From assembly GCA_043798715.1 (NCBI GenBank), contig JAZDOK010000004.1, forward strand, positions 1 to 64,000: a DNA stretch of 64,000 nucleotides, in the 5' to 3' direction. The notes under the pieces are model-generated. The model made no database searches and was not told where the DNA came from. It worked only from the letters and a program-made list of their open reading frames with translations. Origin of the DNA: JAZDOK01 sp043798715 (GTDB taxonomy: Bacteria; Vulcanimicrobiota; JAZDOK01). Below, piece after piece: positions 32,421 to 41,398 of this stretch. The first letter of the stretch is position 1, and every line of letters starts with the position of its first letter. The translations under genes and the position numbers were made by a program.

Positions 32421-32978
32421 TTACTTCGCTCCTTTCATGACCTGGTAGGCTTTTTCGAGAGCGAGCACGTTCTTCTCGCCCATTTCGCCGGAGAACCTCT
32501 TGCGGATGCTGTTCCTGACCGCGGAAAGGCCTATTTCTCCCGTAGCCCCTGCGAAGGCGCCCACCATGACCGTGTTGGGAATGGGCTTGCCTATCAGCTC
32601 CAGGGCGATCTGGGTGGCTGGTATGGTGCGGACGTTCTTCCTGTCGATTTCGGCGGGCAGGTGAAGCTCCTCGGGCTTCTTGTCGATATTGATGAGGATC
32701 ATCGTATCCGCCTTGGCCCCCTTGAAAACGTCAACCGCGCCGATGACGGTGGGGTCCTGCACGATAATGTAGTCCGGCTCATAAATCTGTGATCTCAAGC
32801 GGATCTTTCTGTCGCTCAGGCGGACGAACGAGGCCACCGGTGACCCCATCCGCTCGGAACCGAACGAGGGGTAGGCCTGGGTGAATTTCCCGTCTTCAAA
32901 CGCGGCGCTGGCCAGCAGTTCGGCGGCCGTCACCACGCCCTGCCCTCCCCGACCATGAAGTCTTATTTCTTTTAACAT
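32421..32978 (-). CDS. porG: 2-oxoacid:ferredoxin oxidoreductase, gamma subunit
   Basis: The 185-residue subunit begins 'KEIRLHGRGGQGVVTAAELL', diagnostic of the gamma domain, and continues with 'AYPSFGSERMGSPVASFVRL' and 'VMVGAFAGATGE'. It is first in the operon, with AAAGGAGAT before its ATG. The 120-base region upstream holds an imperfect hairpin AGGAGA...TCTCCT (about 33022-33042) and a GGGACG-CA-CGTCCC palindrome (33084-33097) but no convincing promoter. Confidence 0.93.
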   Translation of the reverse strand: MLKEIRLHGRGGQGVVTAAELLASAAFEDGKFTQAYPSFGSERMGSPVASFVRLSDRKIRLRSQIYEPDYIIVQDPTVIGAVDVFKGAKADTMILINIDKKPEELHLPAEIDRKNVRTIPATQIALELIGKPIPNTVMVGAFAGATGEIGLSAVRNSIRKRFSGEMGEKNVLALEKAYQVMKGAK

Positions 32979-33100
32979 CCGGGCGATCTCCTTTCAGGCA
33001 AAAAATAGCCAGAGAAACTTCTAGGAGAGATTAAAATCTCCTTTATAGGTTGAATGAACCCGTCCAACCGGCAAACAATCCACGGGACGCACGTCCCTGC

Positions 33101-35146
33101 CTATTTCACGGGAAGATTCTTAAGCCTTTCGGTGGCCCAGTTCAATTGCTGCTGAAATTCATTGTTTCCCTGAGCCAGGGTAAAGAACTTTTCCAGAACC
33201 GCTCTCTCTTCCTTATACCTTTTGAGGCTTTCATAAGCGACTGCAATCTGGATGAGCGCTTCCTTGCTGTCCGATTTGGCTTTCAGGGCTGATTTTAAAT
33301 AATCTACGGCGGCCTGGTAGTCCTTGGACTGGACGCTGGCGCTGCCCAGCTCTAAATTAACCCGGAATTCCCCCGGGTTTATCCTTAGAGCTTTCCTGAA
33401 GGTAGCAACGGACTCTGCGGTTTTCCCCGCCTTTTTATAAACCATTCCCAGAATATAAAGTGTTTCCAGATCCCCCGGGTCGAGCGCAACCGCTTTATTC
33501 AGGCATGCCAGGGCCTCGGCGTCCCTTCCCTGAAGCGCCATGATGCGGCCTGTCCCGGAGAGAGCCGTTGCATTTCTGGGATTATTCTTAAGAGCCAGTC
33601 CGTATTCTTCCCCGGCTTTCACGAGGTCCTTTTTTTCCACCATGATGTCACCGAAAATCTGGTGCGCCTGCCCGATTTTGCTGAAAGATGGAAATTCATT
33701 TATAAGGGTCTCCAGATTACTGACCGCGTCATCATACTTTTCCATCTTGATAAAACACCAGGCCGTCTCAAAGAGGGCCTCCGCACGATAATTATTGCTG
33801 TACAGAAGCTCCGCCAGCTCTTTGATGGCCTCGTCATACTTTTTTTCGATCTTGAAGGCATAGGCCAGGCCCAAGCGGCTCTTTTCGTTCGCAGGATCGG
33901 CGACCTGAATCTCCTTGAACAAAGTGACGGCCGAACCCGGCTTCTTCAACAACAGATAGATATTGGCCAGGCTCACCTTTGTATCAATATCCCGGGGATT
34001 AAGTTTCAGGGAGGCTTTCAGAGCTTCCTCCGCACTGGCATAGTTTTTCTGGCTCAGGTTGATCTCCCCTACCCGTCTCAGCGCCAGGGCCCGGCCATAG
34101 TAGGCTGGAAATTCTTTAAGCAGCCTCTTGTATGCATCTAATGCCTCCTTTGTTTTTTTAAGAGACAGAGCGCATTCGGCCTTCCCCTCCAGGGACTCGG
34201 GGATTAGTACTTTTCCCTTGATAAGAGCGGAAAAAGCATTGGAGGCGCCCCCATAGGCCCCCATCTGGTAGGCACCCCAGGCGGCTTCAAACCTGGCCAG
34301 AGGATCGGATCCCGCCAGATCGGTGGCCTTCATGAGTTCATCCGCCGATTGAGAACCAAGTTTAAAAAAGGAGTAAAGCGAGGCAAGATAGAGATGAGCC
34401 CAGGGATCGGACGAGGATTGCGAAATCTTCTGATACTCGGCGGCAACCTTCGCATCCAGCGTCTTCTGCGAAAAGATCCATGACTGAAGAAGCAGAGGCG
34501 CCAGCGCTTCGCAGTTTTTGCACAAAACAGTGCCTTTCTGGTCCAGATCGGCCACCGTAACGCTCCTTCCAAAAAGACAGGCCTTTCCTGCACAGAACGG
34601 CAGGCCAAGCGCCCTGGCGATGGCCTCGCCCATAAGCGCCTTAAGACGCGCCGGGAAAGTGGCGGAAGCGGCAATCGGAGCGATGGAAATCACCGCCGAT
34701 GCTTTATTCCCCAGCCTGAAATCGCATAGCATCTCCTCCTGGCCCTCCGAGTAAAGTCCCTTAGCCGTTACGGCCACCGCTAAAATCGCCTCTTCAGGAA
34801 CTTTTCTACCGACTTCCTTAAGAAGAATGAGAGCGTGATACCTGTCTTTCACGGGGTGATAGGCGGAAGGAGGCAGCGCGACCGGCTGGGTCAGTTCAAT
34901 ATTATGACGGAACAGTCTCTCCAGTTGCGGGATTGCGGCCTTAATGTCCGCCGATGTCTTATCATCAATCGGTCCGACCGGGATGATTGAAATCTTCCCG
35001 GGATAAAATGCTTCCGCCCCGGAGGGAGAGGGAGTCGCCGTGGAGACAGGGGACTGCGATAAGGATTTCCGGTTGCAACCGGACAGGATCAGAACGAGTA
35101 AAATAAGAAGAGCGCATGAGTAACCGTTGCGAGAGTGTTTCGACAA
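33101..35146 (-). CDS. TPR lipoprotein with an inactivated archaemetzincin-like domain
   Basis: The product has 681 residues. A lipoprotein signal peptide ends at 'LILSGC'. Residues about 50-230 follow the archaemetzincin plan: 'KISIIPVGPIDDKTSADIK', 'RYHALILL', 'EEAILAVAVTAKGLY', and then the zinc region with 'FCAGKAC' and 'LCKNC'. The catalytic HExxHxxGxxHC motif reads 'EAIARALGLPFC' here, so all three histidine ligands and the catalytic glutamate are lost while the structural cysteines remain. From residue 240 to the end there are about ten TPR units. It is probably a periplasmic-facing lipoprotein that binds rather than cleaves proteins (inference). Its start is three bases after rpe. Confidence 0.8.
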   Translation of the reverse strand: MSKHSRNGYSCALLILLVLILSGCNRKSLSQSPVSTATPSPSGAEAFYPGKISIIPVGPIDDKTSADIKAAIPQLERLFRHNIELTQPVALPPSAYHPVKDRYHALILLKEVGRKVPEEAILAVAVTAKGLYSEGQEEMLCDFRLGNKASAVISIAPIAASATFPARLKALMGEAIARALGLPFCAGKACLFGRSVTVADLDQKGTVLCKNCEALAPLLLQSWIFSQKTLDAKVAAEYQKISQSSSDPWAHLYLASLYSFFKLGSQSADELMKATDLAGSDPLARFEAAWGAYQMGAYGGASNAFSALIKGKVLIPESLEGKAECALSLKKTKEALDAYKRLLKEFPAYYGRALALRRVGEINLSQKNYASAEEALKASLKLNPRDIDTKVSLANIYLLLKKPGSAVTLFKEIQVADPANEKSRLGLAYAFKIEKKYDEAIKELAELLYSNNYRAEALFETAWCFIKMEKYDDAVSNLETLINEFPSFSKIGQAHQIFGDIMVEKKDLVKAGEEYGLALKNNPRNATALSGTGRIMALQGRDAEALACLNKAVALDPGDLETLYILGMVYKKAGKTAESVATFRKALRINPGEFRVNLELGSASVQSKDYQAAVDYLKSALKAKSDSKEALIQIAVAYESLKRYKEERAVLEKFFTLAQGNNEFQQQLNWATERLKNLPVK

Positions 35147-35148
35147 AA

Positions 35149-35814
35149 TTATCGCCTCTTTTCAATCTTTAGTGTCCGGATGGCCGAGCGGTAGTCAGCC
35201 GATCCGAAGACGAACGAACCGGCCACCAGAATATCGGCTCCGGCGGAAATGGCCAGGGGCCCTGTCAATTCATTGATGCCGCCGTCAACCTCCAGCGAAA
35301 TATCCGATCCACTTTCAAGGATTATTTGTCTGGCGGCTGTTATTTTGGGAGTCATGGCTGGAAGATACTCCTGACCGGCAAAGCCGGGATTTACGGTCAT
35401 GATAAGGATAAGGTCGAGATCCCCCAGAACATATTCAAGAACCGAGAGCGGTGTCGCCGGATTAAGCGCCGCTCCGGCCTTCATGCCGGAGGCCCGTATG
35501 CAGGCCAGAGTTCTCTGGAGATGGCGGCACTCTTCGACCTGGACGGTCAGAATGCGGCTCCCGGCCAGTCGGAAGGGCTCAATATAACAGTCCGGATTCT
35601 CCACCATAAGATGGGTATCAAAGGGGATGGATGCCTTTCCGCGGAGCGACTCCATGAGCATAGGCCCAAAGGACAGGTTAGGAACAAAATGCCCATCCAT
35701 GACGTCAAAGTGGATATAATCCGCCCCGGCCTCTTCCACAGCCTTTATTTCACGCTCAAGATTCCCGAGGTCGGCGGAAAGAATGGAGGGAGCTACTTTC
35801 GTGATTTGAACCAC
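35149..35814 (-). CDS. rpe: Ribulose-phosphate 3-epimerase
   Basis: The 221-residue TIM-barrel enzyme interconverts ribulose 5-phosphate and xylulose 5-phosphate. 'APSILSADLGNLEREIKAVE', 'DYIHFDVMDGHFVPNLSFGP', 'THLMVENPD', 'MTVNPGFAGQEYLP' and 'LEVDGGINELT' carry the metal ligands and catalytic aspartates. It follows the PASTA protein by one base and precedes the TPR lipoprotein, so a housekeeping enzyme is embedded in a signalling/envelope operon, an order also seen downstream of PASTA kinases in Gram-positive genomes. Confidence 0.95.
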   Translation of the reverse strand: MVQITKVAPSILSADLGNLEREIKAVEEAGADYIHFDVMDGHFVPNLSFGPMLMESLRGKASIPFDTHLMVENPDCYIEPFRLAGSRILTVQVEECRHLQRTLACIRASGMKAGAALNPATPLSVLEYVLGDLDLILIMTVNPGFAGQEYLPAMTPKITAARQIILESGSDISLEVDGGINELTGPLAISAGADILVAGSFVFGSADYRSAIRTLKIEKRR

Positions 35815-35815
35815 C

Positions 35816-36781
35816 TCATATCCTGAAACGTTTTACCACGCTGTTATCAATGTAGATGACCACCTCGGAATCGCCGAAACCGCTCACCAGGAGCTCTACT
35901 TCCTCGCCTTCCGTATGATGAGCCTGGTAGAGGGTTGATATGCCGAAATCGTCATTCAGCACCACTTTCAAAACTCCGCTGCCCTTTCCCGGCGGCATTT
36001 CGTAAGTGATAGTCTGCTGCTTCAGAACCGTGCCCCCCCAGGGAGGACCGGCACTCGCCTTGAAATTAACGGAAGTCCCGAGAGGAACAGACTTTCCGGA
36101 CTCAGGGCTCTGCTCGATGATCTGGCCCCGGGGGACCTCTTCCTGCCACATCCAGGTGACGGCCCCAAGGACAAGCCTTTGCGAGGAAAACGTTTCCCGG
36201 ATCTCGTTGAAATCCTTCCCGACATAATTGGGAACCACCACGGGAATATTCCGCCCCTTATTGATGACCAGGTTTACGGGGGTGCCCCGGCGCGCTTTCC
36301 GCCCGGGCTCCGGGCTCTGGGCGATAACTGACCCGGCTGGAAACCGGTCATCCATCTCCATGGTGGTCTTGCCAAGTTTAAATTTGCAGTTGGTCAGGCT
36401 CACCCGGGCTTCCCGTAGTGTTTTACCCTTCAAGGAGGGGATATCCCTCATTTCAGGGCCGATACTTATGGAGACCAGTATCTCCCGTCCCTGGCGGACG
36501 GAACGCTCGGGGGCCGGTTCCTGGGCGATAACGGTATCAGGGGGAGAATCATCTTTATATACGTTTTCTTTGATTGATAGAATAAGCCCCAGGGGCTTGA
36601 GAACCTGCTCCGCCTGGAGCCTGGATTTACCAATCAGCCGGGGCACCCTCACTTCCTGGGGAACCCGAAAGAAAGTATCATATACGGTCCAGAGCATCCA
36701 GCCGCATAATGAGAGGCTGAATCCCAGGAAGAAAAGAATTGTGAGAAATTTTATTATTTTTGACGTGGAAGGCCTGGCCAA
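35816..36781 (-). CDS. Membrane-anchored protein with three PASTA domains
   Basis: The product has 321 residues from TTG 36781, two bases after the kinase stop and preceded by AGAGAGG; the upstream ATG at 36850 would lie within the kinase gene. An N-terminal transmembrane helix ('FLTILFFLGFSLSLCGWML') is followed by three PASTA repeats, beginning 'VRVPRLIGKSRLQAEQVL', 'DIPSLKGKTLREARVSL' and 'VVVPNYVGKDFNEIRETF'. A short C-terminal beta domain ends 'VVIYIDNSVVKRFRI'. There is no kinase or transpeptidase domain. PASTA domains bind muropeptides or peptidoglycan, so it may share ligands with the adjacent kinase. Confidence 0.85.
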   Translation of the reverse strand: MARPSTSKIIKFLTILFFLGFSLSLCGWMLWTVYDTFFRVPQEVRVPRLIGKSRLQAEQVLKPLGLILSIKENVYKDDSPPDTVIAQEPAPERSVRQGREILVSISIGPEMRDIPSLKGKTLREARVSLTNCKFKLGKTTMEMDDRFPAGSVIAQSPEPGRKARRGTPVNLVINKGRNIPVVVPNYVGKDFNEIRETFSSQRLVLGAVTWMWQEEVPRGQIIEQSPESGKSVPLGTSVNFKASAGPPWGGTVLKQQTITYEMPPGKGSGVLKVVLNDDFGISTLYQAHHTEGEEVELLVSGFGDSEVVIYIDNSVVKRFRI

Positions 36782-36782
36782 C

Positions 36783-38732
36783 TCATTGCCTCTCTTTCTT
36801 TGCGACAATAACCAGATAAATCCTGGTCTTTTCCGGAGATTCAATTCCACCGGCCGGATTTTGTTCCAGAACGGTTCCCGGCGCGGACTGGTCCGTCACA
36901 TGCGAAGCAATCTCCCCGACGACAAACCCGGCCTGCATTATCTTAAGCCGCGCATCCTCCAGAGTCTTCCCCACGAGTTGCGGAACAACCTGCATCCGTG
37001 CACATTCCACGGTTATCTTCGGCTCCGTCAGGGTTTGTCCGGCCGAAGGCGCCTGTGAGACGACCTGGAATGATTCCTCATAGTCTCCCTCGGTCTTGAG
37101 TGAAAGAGACTTCCCGGCAAGAATTTTTCTGGCTTCCTGAAGAGACTTTCCCAGAAGGTTCGGGGCATAAAGGTTGCCCTCGCCACCGCTGATCACCACT
37201 TTTACCGTGGAATATTCCGGTGTTTTTTCCCCGGACTTGGGCTCCTGAGAAATGATATAATCAGCGGGAAGATTGTCGGAGGATCCGCGGCCCGCAATCT
37301 GAACGATAAGATTTCCCCTGGCCAGCATCTTTTCGGCTTCTTTAAGAGAGAGTCCGACAATATCGGGCACCAGCCTTGGGGCTACCCCCTTGGAAATTTC
37401 AAGCATGATTGAGCTTCCGATTTTTGCCATGAGGCCGGCTTCAGGCTTCTGGGAGAGAATCTGTCCGGCCTTGGCCTTGTCGCTGGCCACTTCCCTGGAA
37501 ATCCTCAGGATAAAATTGCCGGGTGAGAGGAGTAGAACGGCTTTTTTTAAATCCAGGCCCACCATGTTGGGTACCTGGATGAGGTCTTCCTTCTTGGTCA
37601 CTACGACAAATATGGTCTGCCCTGAACGAATCAGGGTCCCGGCCTCCGGATCCTGCCTGGCTATAGTCCGATTGGGGAGGGCATCATTGACCACTTCCCC
37701 TTTGATCTCCAGATTCACTTTCTTCTCACCCATTAGAGAACGGGCTGCCTCAAAAGGCAGATTGACGAGGGAAGGAACGGTGACGGTCCTGACCTGGCGC
37801 AGCCAGAAAAAAATAAAGAAAGCCACCAGAAGGGCGACCACGGCTACTGCAATCGGAATAATAGGAACGGAATCTCCTTTGCTCCCTCGTTTTCTCTGGA
37901 GAACAACGGTTTCTCTCCGCCCTCCGAGGGCCTCCAGCATCCCCCCGGCATCCTGATAGCGCTCTGACGGCTTCTTCGAAAGCATCTTTAGGATGACATT
38001 CTCGATGCTCTCGGGAATTTCCGGATTCAGGCTCCGCGGAAGAGGAGGCTCTTCCTGAACCTGCTTCAAGGCCACCGAAACCGGATTTTCATCCTCAAAG
38101 GGCAGGCGCCCCGTCAGCATTTCAAAGAGAATGATAGCGGTCGAATAGAGGTCGCAGGTAGTATCCACGGGCTTTCCCTGGGCCTGCTCCGGGGAAAAAT
38201 AATGAACGGAGCCGAAAATGGATCCCGTCTGGGTCAGGGTGTCACTGGTCACCGCCTTGGCAATGCCGAAGTCGGTGATTTTTAATTTTCCGTCTGGAGT
38301 TGCCAGGATATTCTGCGGCTTGATATCGCGGTGAATAATCCCCTTGGCATGAGCGTACGAGAGGCCCTCCAGAATCTGGGTCATATAGGACAGGGCGAGC
38401 GGCAGGGGCATGGGGGCCTCATCCTTGATAATCTCCCCCAGATGTCGGGCGCTTTCAAGATACTCCATTACAATGTAATGGTACCCGCAGTCCTCTTCTA
38501 TGTCGTAGACCAGCACGATATTGGGATGGTCGATCCTGGCGGCGGCCTTGGCCTCCCGCTCAAAACGCAGAAGAAATTCCTTGTCCTTGGCCCAATCCTG
38601 GCGGAGAACCTTGAGGGCCACGGGAATGCCGAGCTTTAAATCCTGGGCAAAAAATACATCGGCCATGGCCCCCGCCCCGATAAAGGACGTGACTTCATAG
38701 CGTTTGTTAAGGACTGTCCCTATAATTTCCAT
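36783..38732 (-). CDS. PASTA-domain serine/threonine protein kinase
   Basis: The product has 649 residues from ATG 38732. The kinase domain has 'FIGAGAMADVFFA' (glycine loop), 'VALKVL' (lysine), 'HRDIKPQNIL' (catalytic loop), 'DFGIAKA' and 'SVHYFSPEQAQG' (activation segment). A transmembrane helix ('IPIAVAVVALLVAFFIFFWL') is followed by five extracytoplasmic PASTA repeats. This is the PknB/PrkC/Stk1 layout, in which cell-wall fragments outside regulate phosphorylation inside. No PP2C phosphatase gene is adjacent in this window. The start was placed by kinase-family alignment; the frame continues 55 codons upstream without similarity. Confidence 0.92.
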   Translation of the reverse strand: MEIIGTVLNKRYEVTSFIGAGAMADVFFAQDLKLGIPVALKVLRQDWAKDKEFLLRFEREAKAAARIDHPNIVLVYDIEEDCGYHYIVMEYLESARHLGEIIKDEAPMPLPLALSYMTQILEGLSYAHAKGIIHRDIKPQNILATPDGKLKITDFGIAKAVTSDTLTQTGSIFGSVHYFSPEQAQGKPVDTTCDLYSTAIILFEMLTGRLPFEDENPVSVALKQVQEEPPLPRSLNPEIPESIENVILKMLSKKPSERYQDAGGMLEALGGRRETVVLQRKRGSKGDSVPIIPIAVAVVALLVAFFIFFWLRQVRTVTVPSLVNLPFEAARSLMGEKKVNLEIKGEVVNDALPNRTIARQDPEAGTLIRSGQTIFVVVTKKEDLIQVPNMVGLDLKKAVLLLSPGNFILRISREVASDKAKAGQILSQKPEAGLMAKIGSSIMLEISKGVAPRLVPDIVGLSLKEAEKMLARGNLIVQIAGRGSSDNLPADYIISQEPKSGEKTPEYSTVKVVISGGEGNLYAPNLLGKSLQEARKILAGKSLSLKTEGDYEESFQVVSQAPSAGQTLTEPKITVECARMQVVPQLVGKTLEDARLKIMQAGFVVGEIASHVTDQSAPGTVLEQNPAGGIESPEKTRIYLVIVAKKERQ

Positions 38733-38881
38733 GATGTGAGTAATTCTACGTCCAAGGTTTGATGATCCTGCCTGTGTTAAGAACGCTAATCTCTTCGGGC
38801 AGAAAATCCATGCTTTGACAAGCTTTATCATGTCTTTAAAGGAGGAAGACGGGGGGGCGCCTGAAGAACCTGAACAGCGAC

Positions 38882-39823
38882 ATGAAACATCCTTCAAATC
38901 TTCCGACGGCTCTGGGACTCATGGCGCTCATCCTCTGGAGTTCCACCATCGGCATTTCGCGCAGCCTGGCGGAAGAGATAGGCGCCGTGAGAGCCGCCTC
39001 CTGGATGTATCTGGCCGGAGGGAGCCTGGGATGCCTACTGCTTCTTTTTCAGAAAAAAAACCTGAGCCGCATTTCGCGCCTGCCGAAATCTTATCTCTTC
39101 TGGTGCGGAGGGCTCTTTATCGCCTACCTGGTCTTTTTATTCCTGGCCATCGGATATGCCGCCACGCGCCAGCAGACCCTTGAAGTCGGCCTCATCAATT
39201 ACCTCTGGCCGGCCCTCACCCTCCTTCTCTCCATCCCTATCCTGAAAAAAAAAGCCAGTCCTTTTCTGGCCGTCGGGATCCTGATGGCGCTTTCCGGGAT
39301 CGTCCTGGCGATGGTCCCGGGCGGAAGGCTGTCCTTTCTCTCCTTCGCCGAAAATTTTAAGAGTAACAGCCTCCCCTACCTCCTGAGTTTCGGCGCGGCG
39401 GCGGCCTGGGCCCTTTACTCGAATCTCAGCCGGCGCCTCGCCGGAGATGCCGAGGGAGACGCCGTGCCCCTTTTTCTGCTCCTCTCCGGACTGGCCCTCT
39501 GGGCCTTGAGCGGCCTTTTTCCCCAGGAGATTCACTGGACGCCGAGGGTCGGGTGGGAGTTGGCCTACATGGCCGTTCTTCCGGGCCTCCTGGCCTATTC
39601 CTTCTGGGATGCGGCCATGCGAAAGGGAAACGCCACTCTCCTGGTCTCTCTCTCGTACTACACTCCCTTCCTCTCGACCCTCCTCAGTTGCCTGTACCTG
39701 GGCCTTCTCCCCGGATGGAATCTCTGGGCCGGATGTCTTCTGTTGACCGCCGGCGCCATCATCAGCCATCGGGCATTCAAAAGCCCGCTCCCACGAATGA
39801 CGTCTCCTTCCAGGACGGATTAA
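38882..39823 (+). CDS. yddG: DMT-superfamily exporter, YddG-like
   Basis: The 313-residue EamA-type transporter has ten predicted helices. The N-terminal 'LMALILWSSTIGISRSLAE' and the segment 'IGYAATRQQTLEVGLINYLW' closely follow the aromatic amino acid exporter YddG, whose E. coli version has ILWSTMVG and GYAATHHQAIEVGMVNYLW. Export of aromatic amino acids or methyl viologen-like compounds is therefore the best guess. The gene is divergent from the kinase, and its 3' end overlaps the convergent secreted-protein gene by 47 bases. Confidence 0.85.
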   Translation: MKHPSNLPTALGLMALILWSSTIGISRSLAEEIGAVRAASWMYLAGGSLGCLLLLFQKKNLSRISRLPKSYLFWCGGLFIAYLVFLFLAIGYAATRQQTLEVGLINYLWPALTLLLSIPILKKKASPFLAVGILMALSGIVLAMVPGGRLSFLSFAENFKSNSLPYLLSFGAAAAWALYSNLSRRLAGDAEGDAVPLFLLLSGLALWALSGLFPQEIHWTPRVGWELAYMAVLPGLLAYSFWDAAMRKGNATLLVSLSYYTPFLSTLLSCLYLGLLPGWNLWAGCLLLTAGAIISHRAFKSPLPRMTSPSRTD

Positions 39824-41219
39824 GAAGGCGCTTGAGCATCTTCCCCGCATCCTCCCTCGTCTGCCCGGTGTTGTTCTCATGGCGTCTCCAGAAGCTCTCC
39901 CACCAGTTGGCCGGCTCCTTCTTTTCGCCCTTATACTCCGTGGGGCGCTTCGTCTCGACCTTGTACTCCGTAGGGCGTTTCGTCTCGCCGCCGGTCACCA
40001 GGCTTCCCACGTAGTCGGCATCCCGGTAGACCCGGTCTATCTGCCGCCGAATTTGGGCCATGTCCTCCCGCGAGACCGCTCCGTTGCTGGTGGCCTTGTA
40101 GAACTGGACGGTCACCCGGATGGGAAAATTCGGATCCCGCTCAATCGGAAGGTCCGCGATCTCGGTGAAAGGTCCCTCCACCTCGCCGTGGCCAATCACC
40201 GCCTCTTCCACGTCACTCTTGTTCTTTTCGCAGGCTGCTCCGGCAGAGTCCTTGGCCGAAGAGTAGCACATCTCTCCCTGGAAGCGCATGGGATGCCGCT
40301 GTTTCAGCGGGACCTGTATGAGGAGGACCATGTTGAGACCCGCCTCTCCGGCGGCCTCCGGGGAAGACTCCTCCCATCCGCCGCCCGGCCGGCCGTTCCC
40401 CTCCTGATAATCGCTCAGGCGCTCACCCGTAAGAGAGGCCCGCTCCCCGTCCTGGTTAAAGAACAGGCGCTGTCCCCAGGTGCGGCCGGCCTGAAAGGCG
40501 TCCCGCTTGTTGTCGATTACGGTCACGCTCGTGCCCTCGCGGGTGGCCAGGATGGTGAGGACCGCCGGGTCGTCCTCAATTGACTGATAGTTGAAGAGGA
40601 CCGCGTTGAACTCCGCCGAACCCTTTTTCGGAACGGGGAGAAAGCAGGCCTGCGCGCTGACGAGGACGTGGGTGTCCCGCGGCGCCAGGAGCGACGTCCT
40701 TCCTCCTTTCCAGGATGAGGAGTCCGACAGGTATTTCCTGAGGTTGCCCAGATACTGCCGGAGGCTCACACGGCGAAGGGACTTGCCCTTCTCGTTTCCG
40801 ACCAGGAGATAAAAGCGATCCGGGGAAATGTCCGCCGTCTTGTCGGAAAAATTCGGATACCGGATAACCGGCATGCAGGTCAGGATATATCTTCCGCTGT
40901 CCTGATTCTTCTGCTGGATCTGTATCGTCATGTCGCTTATGTTCGGCCCGACGCAGGATCCCTTGTACCTGCCGGTGTCCTCCCAGGTGAGATTGAGAAG
41001 CGAGAGGCCGCACTTTGCGGCCAGTGAGCGGATCTCCTGATCGGAGACCATCCCGGCCGTCCGCTCGATGACCTCGTGGTAGGGGTCATGGACAGGCCGC
41101 CGCGGCGGCGGGTACCCCGCCTCGACCGGTGAGCTTCCGCTCAAAATTAAAAAAAGCGTTCCCACTAAAATCCCCAGGATACCCATCTTCCTGTTTTTTC
41201 CAAAATACTTTCTGTCCAT
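39777..41219 (-). CDS. Exported protein of unknown function with a tandem KRPTEYK repeat
   Basis: The product has 480 residues from ATG 41219, six bases after GGAGGG; an upstream ATG at 41225 touches the ribosome binding site. A signal peptide ('MGILGILVGTLFLILSGSS') ends near 'VEAGYPPPRRP'. The body has no family I recognise; it holds several beta-rich segments such as 'GTSVTVIDNKRDAFQAGRTW' and 'FPIRVTVQFYKATSNGAVSR'. Near the C-terminus 'ETKRPTEYK' occurs twice in tandem, encoded by two 30-base DNA repeats around 39930-39990. The last 47 bases overlap yddG tail to tail. A periplasmic location is inferred. Confidence 0.65.
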   Translation of the reverse strand: MDRKYFGKNRKMGILGILVGTLFLILSGSSPVEAGYPPPRRPVHDPYHEVIERTAGMVSDQEIRSLAAKCGLSLLNLTWEDTGRYKGSCVGPNISDMTIQIQQKNQDSGRYILTCMPVIRYPNFSDKTADISPDRFYLLVGNEKGKSLRRVSLRQYLGNLRKYLSDSSSWKGGRTSLLAPRDTHVLVSAQACFLPVPKKGSAEFNAVLFNYQSIEDDPAVLTILATREGTSVTVIDNKRDAFQAGRTWGQRLFFNQDGERASLTGERLSDYQEGNGRPGGGWEESSPEAAGEAGLNMVLLIQVPLKQRHPMRFQGEMCYSSAKDSAGAACEKNKSDVEEAVIGHGEVEGPFTEIADLPIERDPNFPIRVTVQFYKATSNGAVSREDMAQIRRQIDRVYRDADYVGSLVTGGETKRPTEYKVETKRPTEYKGEKKEPANWWESFWRRHENNTGQTREDAGKMLKRLLNPSWKETSFVGAGF

Positions 41220-41316
41220 TGCCATCCCTCCCGCTTCGTTTTGTGCTTTGTGTTTCGTATCTCCATAGTCGCGGGAGAAGGTGAGATATTTCAAAAAAAC
41301 TTGTTCAGCCGCCCCC

Positions 41317-41345
41317 TTGACCAGGGCTTGGCTTTCCTCTATACT
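41317..41345 (+). promoter_or_regulatory. Sigma-70-type promoter before the DUF4145 gene
   Basis: TTGACC (41317-41322) and TATACT (41340-41345) have a 17-base spacer, 54 bases upstream of the DUF4145 start codon. This marks the beginning of the accessory gene pair. Confidence 0.65.
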
Positions 41346-41398
41346 TGGATATGCGACACAATAGTATATCGCCGAGAATGGAAATAAGCGGAGGAGAT

